Assembly: GCA_017634065.1 (NCBI GenBank)
Contig: JAGBOC010000016.1
Location: 79,316-143,315 of the forward strand
From: Lachnospiraceae bacterium
GTDB lineage: Bacteria; Bacillota; Clostridia; Lachnospirales; Lachnospiraceae
Length of the DNA stretch: 64,000 bases
Reading direction: 5' to 3'
The notes below the pieces were generated by a model that saw nothing but the letters and a program-made list of their open reading frames with translations, was not told the origin of the DNA and made no database searches. Positions 1 to 7,602 of this stretch are shown piece after piece. Position 1 is the stretch's first letter. Each line of letters starts with the position of its first letter. The position numbers were made by a program, and so were the translations under genes.

Positions 1-443
1 GTTGCATGATTACAATAATATCTATATATATTTCCATTCTTCTCCAATTTCATACCTTGAAAATCCATTTGAGAATACTTTTGTTTAATTCCATTAATTT
101 TGGGACTGTCCGTTATTTTTTCAAAAATATTATAAACACTTAAAAAACCTTCATTTGATTTACATTTAATTTTCATTTCTTTCGGCATAGTGTCTTCCCA
201 AAAGTCACCACTCTTATAAAAATCTTTTTTTTCTTCTATCTCAATATCTATTGTTCCATCACACCCTATAAACCCAATAAACACTCCCTGACGATTTAAA
301 GAATTCTTACTTATAAATCTAAGGATGATATCTTGTTCCCCATTTATGTAAAAGACTTCCCATCTTATAATTTCTTTCTCGTCAAGGTTATTATTATACA
401 GTCTTTTCTTCCCTATGATTTTCATGTACTCACTTTTCTTCAT
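1..443 (-). CDS. Putative immunity protein of the HNH toxin cassette (partial, 3' end off window)
   Basis: The gene starts at the ATG at 443 and runs off the left edge, so about 16 C-terminal residues are missing. About 147 residues are visible. They align end to end with the 163-aa protein at 3270-3761 and share its MKKSE start, GKKR, LRFISKNS, NRQGVFIGF, GTIDIE, DFWED, PKINGIK and YRYYCNHA. It lies 19 bp downstream of the HNH toxin module, the usual place for a cognate immunity gene in polymorphic toxin loci. The immunity role is inferred from position and duplication; I do not recognise the fold and see no catalytic motif, signal peptide or membrane segment. Confidence 0.7.
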   Translation of the reverse strand, partial: MKKSEYMKIIGKKRLYNNNLDEKEIIRWEVFYINGEQDIILRFISKNSLNRQGVFIGFIGCDGTIDIEIEEKKDFYKSGDFWEDTMPKEMKIKCKSNEGFLSVYNIFEKITDSPKINGIKQKYSQMDFQGMKLEKNGNIYRYYCNHA

Positions 444-462
444 CCTAAACCTCTATAATATA

Positions 463-1047
463 TTATTCTTTAGGTGCTGTCCAATATCTATATGGATCTT
501 TTGCAGCATGTTCCCATGGCCATAATTTTTCTAAATTCTCTATATTGTGTGGATTAGGTATATTTCTTCCATTTATATGATGAATTTCCATTGGAACATT
601 ATATATTTCATCTCTCGGTGCTAATCCTTTTTTCATTAAATCTAAATTATATTGTGTATAATCTGCAGGATTATTAAATGCTTCATTTTTCCAAAATCTT
701 GATTTGACTGTATTCCACGATGGATAATTACCATTCCTTGTTGGAGCATCAACTGGATCACCTACTTTCCAACCATTTGTATTACCATATACCGCATTAC
801 TATTATTAGAATTTAGCGGTTTAGCATTACTCTCAGAATAATCAACCTCTGCCTTTTTACAAGCTTGCACACCACTATTAGCCTTTGCAGCATTCATTTT
901 GAAAATTAGAGTATCTCCTAAATATGAAATGCCAGCCGAAGTAACAAAGCTAATTCCCATATTAGATAGAATCTCAGCATTAGTCTTATTTCCACCAAAG
1001 AATGCATTTTCCGTTAAGTCTCTTGCACCAGTTGCAACAGCACCCAC
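463..1047 (-). CDS. Orphan polymorphic-toxin module, HNH/Endo VII-type nuclease (no proper start)
   Basis: The C-terminal ~100 residues look like a toxin nuclease of the HNH/endonuclease VII type found at the tips of RHS and related polymorphic toxins: GWKVGDP, PSWNTVKSRFWKNEA, MKKGLAP, MEIHHINGR, then NLEKLWPWEHAAKDPYR. The HH pair and the late H would be the metal/catalytic residues (family inference). The first ~72 residues are a hydrophobic, Gly/Ala-rich linker nearly identical to that of the TNT module at 1982-2665. The first usable codon is a GTG at 1047 with no ribosome binding site, yet the frame is open to 1158, just after a TAA. So this is a headless C-terminal cassette, not a free-standing gene. 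It is probably silent unless recombined onto a full-length toxin gene, which is not in this window. Confidence 0.7.
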   Translation of the reverse strand: MGAVATGARDLTENAFFGGNKTNAEILSNMGISFVTSAGISYLGDTLIFKMNAAKANSGVQACKKAEVDYSESNAKPLNSNNSNAVYGNTNGWKVGDPVDAPTRNGNYPSWNTVKSRFWKNEAFNNPADYTQYNLDLMKKGLAPRDEIYNVPMEIHHINGRNIPNPHNIENLEKLWPWEHAAKDPYRYWTAPKE

Positions 1048-1152
1048 AGCACCTTGAACTATAGCTTTAGTACCTGTACTTGCTATACTGCGAACAACTG
1101 ATCCTCCATATCCGCCAATAGCACCAGTTAAGGAATCTAAAGCAAAATCTTT
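830..1152. repeat. Shared toxin-linker block, copy 1
   Basis: This 323-bp block is highly similar at the nucleotide level to 2364-2686, with the same length and long identical stretches. It encodes the linker before the variable HNH tip and ends abruptly at the codons for VDYSE. It starts at KDFALDSLTGA just after the upstream gene. It looks like a homology arm for swapping toxin tips. Confidence 0.8.
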
Positions 1153-1166
1153 GTCAATTTACTATA

Positions 1167-1982
1167 TTATGTTTTATATTTTTGTATAATACTATCATAT
1201 TCATCTAAATTCTTCCATCTTTTGTCTAATACTTCCTTTAATGTTCTATTTCCATATACCCTACTAAACCTAATATTTAAATCTAAACCATGCTGTAACA
1301 TTAAATCAAGTATAAATACATTAATGCTTTCAGTTGGACTATATAATAAAAGTGCTGGAATATCCCCATCATTATTTCTTATATTAGGATTAGCGCCTAA
1401 TTCTAATAGTATCTTTATTGCATCCAAATTATAATTAAGACAAGCTAAATGCAAATAAGTATACCCATTTGAATCACAGAAATTTGGGTTTTTAATATTA
1501 TGCATATCATCTATCAATTGAGATTTTGTCTTATTAAAAAGTAAACTCAAAAGTATATCATTGTTAATCTCTTGTATCATATAATACATTACATTTCGTT
1601 TAAATCTATCATATTCTATTATTTCACTGTAATCATTAACACCATAAAAATCTCTTATAGCATTATAAACCAACTTATATTTATTTTTACTTTCGTATAT
1701 ATATTTGATTACATATTTTTCAATCAAATTCATATAATTTGTTTTATAATTTAAAAATGAAAATATAAAATATCTACATGCAATATCCTCATTAACAAAA
1801 CTTTTGTAATTATTTATATTACCTCGCTCATCAAAATAAAATGTCTCCCAAAAATTTTGATAATTAGAACTAATATTTTGTATAACATGTAAATCTAAGC
1901 CATCCCAGTCACACACTGAATACCACCGTTTAGGCACATTTGCCGAAATAAGTATTGACTTTAGTTCTTCTATATTCATCAT
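1167..1982 (-). CDS. Ankyrin-repeat protein, putative immunity to the TNT toxin
   Basis: The protein is ~271 aa with ankyrin repeats in its C-terminal half; one clear repeat reads DSNGYTYLHLACLNYNLDAI followed by LLELGANPNIRNNDGDIP. The N-terminal half is alpha-helical and unrecognised. The ATG at 1982 overlaps the TGA of the TNT module (TGATG), and GGAGA lies just upstream inside the toxin gene, so translation is coupled to the toxin reading frame. A TTG at 1985 and an ATG at 1979 are alternative starts. Ankyrin proteins directly downstream of polymorphic toxins are a known class of immunity protein; the pairing here rests on position only. The product should be cytoplasmic, as there is no signal peptide. 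Confidence 0.7.
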   Translation of the reverse strand: MMNIEELKSILISANVPKRWYSVCDWDGLDLHVIQNISSNYQNFWETFYFDERGNINNYKSFVNEDIACRYFIFSFLNYKTNYMNLIEKYVIKYIYESKNKYKLVYNAIRDFYGVNDYSEIIEYDRFKRNVMYYMIQEINNDILLSLLFNKTKSQLIDDMHNIKNPNFCDSNGYTYLHLACLNYNLDAIKILLELGANPNIRNNDGDIPALLLYSPTESINVFILDLMLQHGLDLNIRFSRVYGNRTLKEVLDKRWKNLDEYDSIIQKYKT

Positions 1983-2665
1983 CAATCTCCAAATACTTCT
2001 TTAAGTTTTCCTTGTTTAATTAAATCCACAGCACTATTATTACTCTTATATTGAATGCCACCACCAGGCTGGTCAAAATATGGTGCAATAATAGATGATT
2101 CAACATCAATTTCCTCAATTACTTCATATTTATGATACTGAGATATATCAGCCCACGGAGCAAGCGAACGTTGTTCAATTGGAGTTCCAATTGGTGAAAA
2201 ATATTTTCCATCAGATGAACCATATCTATCTATAATTGTTCCTAATTCTAACCTTGTGGTTTCCCAATCCCCCAAAGCACCATCTTTGTCTGGGTATTTA
2301 CCATGTATATATACATTTCCACTTGGTCCTGCATAAAAATCTGCTTTACCTTTAGCTGCATATCTCTCAGAATAATCAACCTCCGCCTTTTTGCAAGCCT
2401 GCACACCACTATTAGCCTTTGCAGCATTCATTTTGGAAATTAGAGTATCTCCTAAATATGAAATGCCAGCCGAAGTAACAAAGCTAATTCCCATATTAGC
2501 CCAAATATCTGTGCTAGACTTATTACCACCAAAGAATGCGTTTTCAGCTACATCTCTTGCTCCAGTACTAATTGCACTTACTGCACCTTGAACTACTGCT
2601 TTAGTACCTGTACTTGTTAAGCCACGAACAATAGTTCCGCCTGCTCCACCTATTGCTCCAGTCAA
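1982..2665 (-). CDS. Orphan polymorphic-toxin module with TNT-type NAD+ glycohydrolase domain
   Basis: Residues ~101-227 match the TNT (tuberculosis necrotizing toxin) fold that hydrolyses NAD+: LELGTIIDRYG, GKYFSPIGTP, EQRSLAPW, YHKYEVIEEI, IIAPYFDQPGGGIQY and a final LIKQGKLKEV, in the family order. Residues 1-100 are the Gly/Ala-rich block shared with the HNH module. The only start in frame is a TTG at 2665 with no ribosome binding site. The frame is open back to 2719, directly after the TAG stop of the preceding ankyrin gene and in the same frame as that gene. This is therefore a displaced C-terminal tip lacking its delivery domains. The next gene overlaps its stop and is the presumed antidote. 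Confidence 0.8.
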   Translation of the reverse strand: MTGAIGGAGGTIVRGLTSTGTKAVVQGAVSAISTGARDVAENAFFGGNKSSTDIWANMGISFVTSAGISYLGDTLISKMNAAKANSGVQACKKAEVDYSERYAAKGKADFYAGPSGNVYIHGKYPDKDGALGDWETTRLELGTIIDRYGSSDGKYFSPIGTPIEQRSLAPWADISQYHKYEVIEEIDVESSIIAPYFDQPGGGIQYKSNNSAVDLIKQGKLKEVFGD

Positions 2666-2686
2666 GGAATCAAGTGCAAAATCTTT
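2364..2686. repeat. Shared toxin-linker block, copy 2
   Basis: This is the partner of 830-1152, same orientation, 323 bp, in front of the TNT tip. Both copies begin and end at matching codons, as expected for cassettes captured by recombination with one parent toxin gene. Confidence 0.8.
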
Positions 2687-2719
2687 AACTATCTTTTCTG
2701 TAAATTTGGTATATTCATA

Positions 2720-3259
2720 CTATAATTTTAATGATTTAATCAATTGTTTTAATTCATTTGGTCCTCGTTCAATAATTATAGATTTTACACTATTACCAGC
2801 TTTATTCTTTATATCTAATTCTCTTTGAGTTAATCTATTTATACAAACTTTCAAGAATTCAAGTCTAATATCATCTATTTTATCATTTATGTTATAACAA
2901 AATGAAAATAAAGCTGTGTTTCCATATTTTTTTTCTTGCTGTAATAATGAAACACCCATATCTAATAATTTATATGCAATATCATATGCATTTAATGTTT
3001 TCATATTAGCAGAAATGCAATGGAACTCATTTAATCCTTCCTTAGTGACAACATTTATTTTAGGTTTTAAATTTAGTATTTCATTAGCAATATCAAACTT
3101 TCTACTTATCAAACAATGTTCTAATAAACTTATTCCATTATCATCAATACAATCTTTAATTTCTTCAAGCTTTTTATTTTCTATTTTTAATTTCGTATTT
3201 AAGTCTTCTAATGTGCCAAATGTAACTATAGTTCCATAGTCTGCTCTTTCAATGTTCAT
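2720..3259 (-). CDS. Ankyrin-repeat protein, putative orphan immunity protein
   Basis: The 179-aa protein has degenerate ankyrin-like repeats: DDNGISLLEHCLISRKFDIANEIL, TKEGLNEFHC..ANMKTLNAYDIAYKLLDMGVSLLQ and YGNTALFSFCYNIND (each shown in part). It has an AGAGGTAA ribosome binding site and begins 10 bp after the 163-aa gene upstream. It shares architecture, not close sequence, with the ankyrin protein at 1167-1982. Its own toxin is not present immediately upstream, so it may be an orphan antidote. Its TAG stop is followed in the same frame by the open TNT module, so readthrough would fuse the two. Confidence 0.6.
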   Translation of the reverse strand: MNIERADYGTIVTFGTLEDLNTKLKIENKKLEEIKDCIDDNGISLLEHCLISRKFDIANEILNLKPKINVVTKEGLNEFHCISANMKTLNAYDIAYKLLDMGVSLLQQEKKYGNTALFSFCYNINDKIDDIRLEFLKVCINRLTQRELDIKNKAGNSVKSIIIERGPNELKQLIKSLKL

Positions 3260-3269
3260 TGCATTACCT

Positions 3270-3761
3270 CTATAATAGTTCTATTTCAAAAACTAACGCA
3301 TCAAAAGGACTATCTTTAGTTGCATGATTACAATAATATCTATATATATTATCTTTCTTTTCTAATAACATTGCTTGAAATGGCATTGCACTATATCTTG
3401 TTTTTATGCCATTGATTTTTGGTTTTTCATTATTTCTTTCATATATGTGATATATGCATAGCAAACCCTCTTTAGATTTACACAATATTTTTACTTCTTG
3501 CGGAAATAAATCTTCCCAAAAATCTGCAGATCTATAATAATTTTTGTTTTCAACATTTTCAATATCAATTGTTCCCTCACAACCAGTGAAACCAATAAAG
3601 ACCCCTTGACGATTTGCTGAATTTTTACTAATAAATCTAAGTAAAATTTCTTGTTCATCTTCTATTTTTAACACTTCTTCCCAAATTGCATCTTTATTAT
3701 CGATGTTGTGGTTATAAATTCTTTTTTTCCCTATTATATTTTTCCATTCACTTTTTTTCAT
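3270..3761 (-). CDS. Putative immunity protein, paralogue of the gene at the left edge
   Basis: The 163-aa protein has an ATG at 3761 preceded by AGGAGA. It is the complete copy of the family seen partially at 1-443; the two genes also share long nucleotide identity near their 3' ends. It has no signal peptide, membrane segment or known catalytic motif. It is the first gene of the array, so no toxin module precedes it. The simplest reading is that its HNH-type partner was lost, possibly when the element at 3809-4045 arrived. The immunity role is inferred. Confidence 0.65.
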   Translation of the reverse strand: MKKSEWKNIIGKKRIYNHNIDNKDAIWEEVLKIEDEQEILLRFISKNSANRQGVFIGFTGCEGTIDIENVENKNYYRSADFWEDLFPQEVKILCKSKEGLLCIYHIYERNNEKPKINGIKTRYSAMPFQAMLLEKKDNIYRYYCNHATKDSPFDALVFEIELL

Positions 3762-3808
3762 AAAATAGTCTCCTATGGTCTTTCTTCAAAACTCATAGTC
3801 AGGACAAG

Positions 3809-4045
3809 AATAATGAGGCGGACCTCATTATTTCTTTCATATTTTAGACACAATTAGTTCTGATAAACAATATTTACGATTTAAAATTATTTATTCTTTT
3901 GTAATTTATTACCACTATTATACTTTATTTTTAACTTCAACTTATCAATTTGTTTTTGAATTTATGAACTTTGTTTTGCTATATTTATTATATAATAAAT
4001 TGTGTCTTTTTTGTTAAAAAAATAATGAGGTCCGTCCCCATTATT
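3809..4045. mobile_element. 237-bp REPIN/MITE-like element with inverted hairpin ends
   Basis: The left end is AATAATGAGG-CGGA-CCTCATTATT (3809-3832), a perfect 10-bp hairpin. The right end is AATAATGAGG-TCCGT-CCCCATTATT (4021-4045), the same hairpin inverted with one mismatch. Inside these, AGACACAATT (3846-3855) is repeated in inverted form as AATTGTGTCT (3998-4007), giving ~39-bp imperfect terminal inverted repeats. The ~140-bp core is very AT-rich with no ORF. It therefore lacks its own transposase. The central GGACGGACC resembles ends mobilised by REP-associated (RAYT) transposases, which is inference. This accounts for most of the gene-free stretch 3762-4152. Confidence 0.7.
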
Positions 4046-4093
4046 CATTATTAAATAATTCTCTTTTAATAAAAGACCTATCAATATGCAATA

Positions 4094-4123
4094 AAAATTG
4101 AGGGTTTTGCTCCCCTCAATTTT
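4094..4123 (-). terminator. Rho-independent terminator of the aldolase operon
   Basis: An 11-bp stem AAAATTGAGGG / CCCTCAATTTT is followed in the minus direction by a T-run, 30 bp past the aldolase stop. Confidence 0.85.
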
Positions 4124-4152
4124 AATTTTGATAAAATCTTTTAAGTTTCATT

Positions 4153-4806
4153 TTATGGCTTTTTTACTTGACCATATCCTTTAAACTTCTCGATAACTCT
4201 TCTCATCTCATCATCAGGCAATATGTTTACAGTCTTATTAGTGCAAATTGCTCTGTAATAAACCTCTGCACAGTATTCCATTCCTGATGCAAGTCCGTAA
4301 GCACTCTTAAGTGACTTACCTACTGCTATCATACCATGGTTAGCAAGTAAAACCGCATCTGCCTCTCCCATAGCACGAACAGCTTCATTTGCAAGTTCCA
4401 TAGTTCCGTATGTTCTATAATCAGCACAAGGAACCATTACTGACCCTGCATCTGCTACTACATAGTGAGCCGCACGAATAGGCTCATGAAGAACTGACAA
4501 AACTGTACAATACATTGAGTGAGTGTGAACAGCTGCTCTTGCATTTGGTTTTGCTTTATACATAGCAGCGTGAAGGCCATGTTCAGATGATGGCTTCTTG
4601 TCGCCTTCAACTATATTTCCATCAAGATCCATAACAACTATGTCTTCTGGCTTTGTCTCAAAATATCCAATACCAGATGGGCTTATAAGCATAAGTTTCT
4701 TTTCAGCATCATAGATACTTATGTTTCCACTTGTTCCTGTTGTAAGTCTGTCAGTAATTAATTTTTTACCAAACTCTACTATTTCATTTCTTTCTTTCTC
4801 GTACAT
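4153..4806 (-). CDS. Class II aldolase (L-fuculose-1-phosphate aldolase-like)
   Basis: The 217-aa, cytoplasmic protein is the size of FucA. Zn ligands match the family: HTH at 94 and 96 and the His of ANHG at 157; the catalytic Glu sits in SSEHGLH (75). TTGTSGNIS near 22-30 is the phosphate loop. It should cleave a phosphorylated ketose or sugar-acid derivative to dihydroxyacetone phosphate plus an aldehyde. It is the last gene of the arm with kinase, dehydrogenase and transporter. The start at 4806 has only a weak AAAGAAAG site; a better AAGGAGAG lies 40 bp upstream without a usable ORF. The true substrate cannot be told from sequence. Confidence 0.88.
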   Translation of the reverse strand: MYEKERNEIVEFGKKLITDRLTTGTSGNISIYDAEKKLMLISPSGIGYFETKPEDIVVMDLDGNIVEGDKKPSSEHGLHAAMYKAKPNARAAVHTHSMYCTVLSVLHEPIRAAHYVVADAGSVMVPCADYRTYGTMELANEAVRAMGEADAVLLANHGMIAVGKSLKSAYGLASGMEYCAEVYYRAICTNKTVNILPDDEMRRVIEKFKGYGQVKKP

Positions 4807-4931
4807 AACTTTCTTTAGTAATCAGCTATCAATATAACTAATTACACTCTCTCCTTTCATATATTTACTAAATTAATGTTTATCATATGTCTAATTCTTT
4901 TCTAAATGCACCTTATTCTTATAAGCAATAA

Positions 4932-6374
4932 TTATGGATTTAAGATATTACGATTTACTCTCCACTCCTGGAAGTATTTTTCAATTAATGAATCAGGACT
5001 TCCATTTGGTTTATATACAAGTGGTTCGCTTGTGCTTTCCTTATTGTCTATGCCAAAGAACTCATTGCAAAGCTTTACACAACCAAGAACTGTTGCTTGG
5101 TCAAATCCTTCATACATACGAAGTTCTTTTCCAGTTAAATCTGCTATCGCATGGCATAAGAACTTTTGCTTAAATCCACCACCACAACCAAGTATATAAT
5201 CATTTGAATTAGGTATCATTTCTTTAAGATTATTATATTGCACATAGATTGAACAAGCTACATCAGCAAGGACAGCAAGTGCATAATCTCCAAGATCCAT
5301 ATTTTGTGGGAATGGTGCTCTCATCACAAAGCCACCCTTTTTAAGTGACTTTCTTTGAGTGAAATTAAGTGAAGAGAATGTTGCTGTGCAGACAAAATCT
5401 GTCTTTTTAGCAAGTATCTCATCAAGTTCTGCATAAGATGTATCTGGGAACATAACCTTTTTAAATCTCTGGAAATTATTTCCGGTGACACCTGGGTTTG
5501 TCTCTACTTGGTAAGTCTTACCACCAAGATTTAAGTCAGTCCAGCATCTTTCCTTATCATCATAATATTTTTTGTCAAGTATTGTTACAACTGGTGATGT
5601 TGTTCCAGAGACTATGCAAATATCGCCAACCTTTACATTCATTGCTTTTGCCGCGAGTTGAGTATCTGCACCACCAATTATAAACTCTGCATTTTCATCT
5701 ATTCCATACTCATCTGCTATATTCTTTTTGATTTTTCCAATGCTCTCTCCAGCACACTTAACCTCTGGGCATGTCTCTATAGGTATTTTGAAGAATCCAG
5801 CAATTTTCTCTGACCACTTCATATCATCAATATCATAAAGTTGTGTCTCACATGCCATAGATGGCTCTATAACTATCTTGCCAGTAAATATCTCTCCCAC
5901 CCATTCAGATAAACTTGTGAACTTTTTAATCTTTGCAAATTCATCTTTATGCATTTTTCTAAATCCCATAAGTTTTGCTGCCGGGAAATCTTCAGTACAC
6001 CAACGTCCAGTCTTCTCATACACATAAGATTTTTCAGGTATCTCATCCATCCATTTAGCACCACGGTTATCAATATTTGGAAGGCCTAAAAAATCATTAC
6101 CATCTGCATCATAACATACTATTGACTCTCTCGCTCCAGATGCAGATATACCAGAGATTTTCAAATCTTTATGAGCACCTATTACTTTCTTCACACCTTC
6201 AAATATTCTTTTCTTCCAATCAGCTGGTACAAAGTATTGTGCATCATCATATAGTGTATCTCTCTTGTACTGATTCTCAAAAGAATCCATATCAATTATT
6301 TTACCAGTTGATGTAACAAGTGCGACTCTTGAATTACCAGTTCCTATATCAACTATTAAATAATTTCTTTCCAT
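4932..6374 (-). CDS. FGGY-family carbohydrate kinase (YoaC/LsrK-like)
   Basis: The protein is ~480 aa. The N-terminal phosphate-binding motif is YLIVDIGTGNSRVALV; the ATP-site half carries GGADTQLA and VSGTTSP; and a C-terminal LGCGGGFKQKF motif precedes the last helices, as in FGGY kinases. I place the start at 6374 because AAAGGAT sits 6 bp upstream; an in-frame codon at 6392 would add six residues without a site. It would phosphorylate a sugar or sugar acid before the aldolase acts. The pairing with an adjacent hydroxyacid dehydrogenase recalls Bacillus subtilis yoaC-yoaD, whose substrate I do not know. An 8-bp inverted repeat (6411-6441) lies between this gene and the dehydrogenase. Confidence 0.85.
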   Translation of the reverse strand: MERNYLIVDIGTGNSRVALVTSTGKIIDMDSFENQYKRDTLYDDAQYFVPADWKKRIFEGVKKVIGAHKDLKISGISASGARESIVCYDADGNDFLGLPNIDNRGAKWMDEIPEKSYVYEKTGRWCTEDFPAAKLMGFRKMHKDEFAKIKKFTSLSEWVGEIFTGKIVIEPSMACETQLYDIDDMKWSEKIAGFFKIPIETCPEVKCAGESIGKIKKNIADEYGIDENAEFIIGGADTQLAAKAMNVKVGDICIVSGTTSPVVTILDKKYYDDKERCWTDLNLGGKTYQVETNPGVTGNNFQRFKKVMFPDTSYAELDEILAKKTDFVCTATFSSLNFTQRKSLKKGGFVMRAPFPQNMDLGDYALAVLADVACSIYVQYNNLKEMIPNSNDYILGCGGGFKQKFLCHAIADLTGKELRMYEGFDQATVLGCVKLCNEFFGIDNKESTSEPLVYKPNGSPDSLIEKYFQEWRVNRNILNP

Positions 6375-6449
6375 AATTATCCTTTCAGGCAAGTAAACCT
6401 GCCTATATCTAACTCATAAAACTTACATAGTCATATGAGTTTCTATATA

Positions 6450-7433
6450 TTATTGTAATGCCTCTTTATTGTAAACTATCTTATCTAAATCTTTTTTCTC
6501 AAGGAATTTTATAATTCTGTCATTTATAATATCTGTCTGGTGATTTGCTACTTCAAATGTCGCACCACAGATATGAGGTGTAAGAAGAACATTATCAAGC
6601 TTACCAATCTTAAGTGCCTCCTCTGTAGGTGGCTCTTCGTCAAGTACATCAGTTATGGCTGCTGCAATCTTCTTATTCTTCATTGTATCATAAAATGCAT
6701 CCATATCTACCATCCAAGTTCTTGATACATTTACAAATATTGAAGTAGGTTTCATCAAATCAAAATGTTCTTTCTTTATCATTTTATGTGTGCTATCTAT
6801 AACTGGCACATGTATAGTTACTATATCTGAATCTTTAAAAATTGCATTCAAATCTTTCTTCTTATAATTCTTAAAGCTCTCAAGGAATGGGTCATAGAAT
6901 GATATTTTACATCCAAATGCTTCCAAGATATTTGCTACTATTTTTGCAATAGCACCCATACCAACAAAGCCTACTTCCTTACCATATAGCTCATTTCCCA
7001 TCCAAGTATAATATGGTGTGGTTCCTTTTACCCATTTACCTTCTTTTATCCAATTAGTTGCTGGAATTATATTTCTCATCTGTGTGAGAAGAAGTCCTAC
7101 TACCATTTCTGCAACTGCCTGTGAGTTTCTTCCTGGTGTGCAAAGTATTGGCACTTTATGCTTTGTACAAGCATCAACTTCTATATTTGCAGGGGTAGCA
7201 CGGCAGTCACCTATAAACTTAAGTCCATCATATCCTGATAAAACTTTTTCAGTTATTCTATCAAGCTCTGTCACTACTACATCTGGCTTAATCTCTAAAA
7301 GTTTTTTAAGCATCTCATCTTCATAATATCTTTCACCAGTGTCTGTCCAAGGTTCATATACTATATCATCAAAATATTTTCTTAACTCATCAATTTTATC
7401 TTGTGTATAAGAGGTTCTTATGTATAATTTCAT
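6450..7433 (-). CDS. D-2-hydroxyacid dehydrogenase (YoaD / phosphoglycerate dehydrogenase-like)
   Basis: The 327-aa protein has the catalytic and NAD domains of the D-isomer-specific family. Residues ~150-175 hold the Rossmann motif VGFVGMGAIAKIVANIL (one G-x-G-x-x-A variant). Later come FVNVSRTWMVD with the substrate/NAD Arg, DVLDEEPPTEE with the catalytic Glu, and LLTPHICGAT with the catalytic His. It lacks the ACT/regulatory tail of SerA. A good AAAGGAG site is 6 bp before the ATG. It probably oxidises or reduces an intermediate of the same pathway as the kinase and aldolase. A terminator-like hairpin separates it from the transporter gene, so it may be transcribed partly on its own. Confidence 0.87.
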   Translation of the reverse strand: MKLYIRTSYTQDKIDELRKYFDDIVYEPWTDTGERYYEDEMLKKLLEIKPDVVVTELDRITEKVLSGYDGLKFIGDCRATPANIEVDACTKHKVPILCTPGRNSQAVAEMVVGLLLTQMRNIIPATNWIKEGKWVKGTTPYYTWMGNELYGKEVGFVGMGAIAKIVANILEAFGCKISFYDPFLESFKNYKKKDLNAIFKDSDIVTIHVPVIDSTHKMIKKEHFDLMKPTSIFVNVSRTWMVDMDAFYDTMKNKKIAAAITDVLDEEPPTEEALKIGKLDNVLLTPHICGATFEVANHQTDIINDRIIKFLEKKDLDKIVYNKEALQ

Positions 7434-7515
7434 ATTTTTCTCCTTTATTTTGCAAAATTATATAAGTAATATAGTTTTTTCTTTAATACATCTATTAGTA
7501 ATTCTTTGTAAAAAA

Positions 7516-7551
7516 TAGCACTTCCACAGGAATAATCTCGCGGAAGTGCTA
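7516..7551 (-). terminator. Intra-operon terminator/attenuator after the NhaC-type gene
   Basis: A perfect 10-bp stem TAGCACTTCC / GGAAGTGCTA with a 16-nt loop is followed in the minus direction by TTTTTTAC. It lies between the transporter and dehydrogenase genes and should reduce readthrough. Confidence 0.75.
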
Positions 7552-7602
7552 ATAATCATTTTATATTTATATCCTAGATACTATCTCACGATATGTTCCT
7601 GA

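Noticed and set aside
3762-4152. Hidden small gene or intact transposase in the longest gene-free stretch
   Set aside because: All frames are short and AT-rich; the only structures are the inverted-repeat element and the aldolase terminator.
6411-6441. 8-bp inverted repeat between kinase and dehydrogenase genes as a terminator
   Set aside because: The stem is AT-rich and no T-run follows; at most a processing hairpin.
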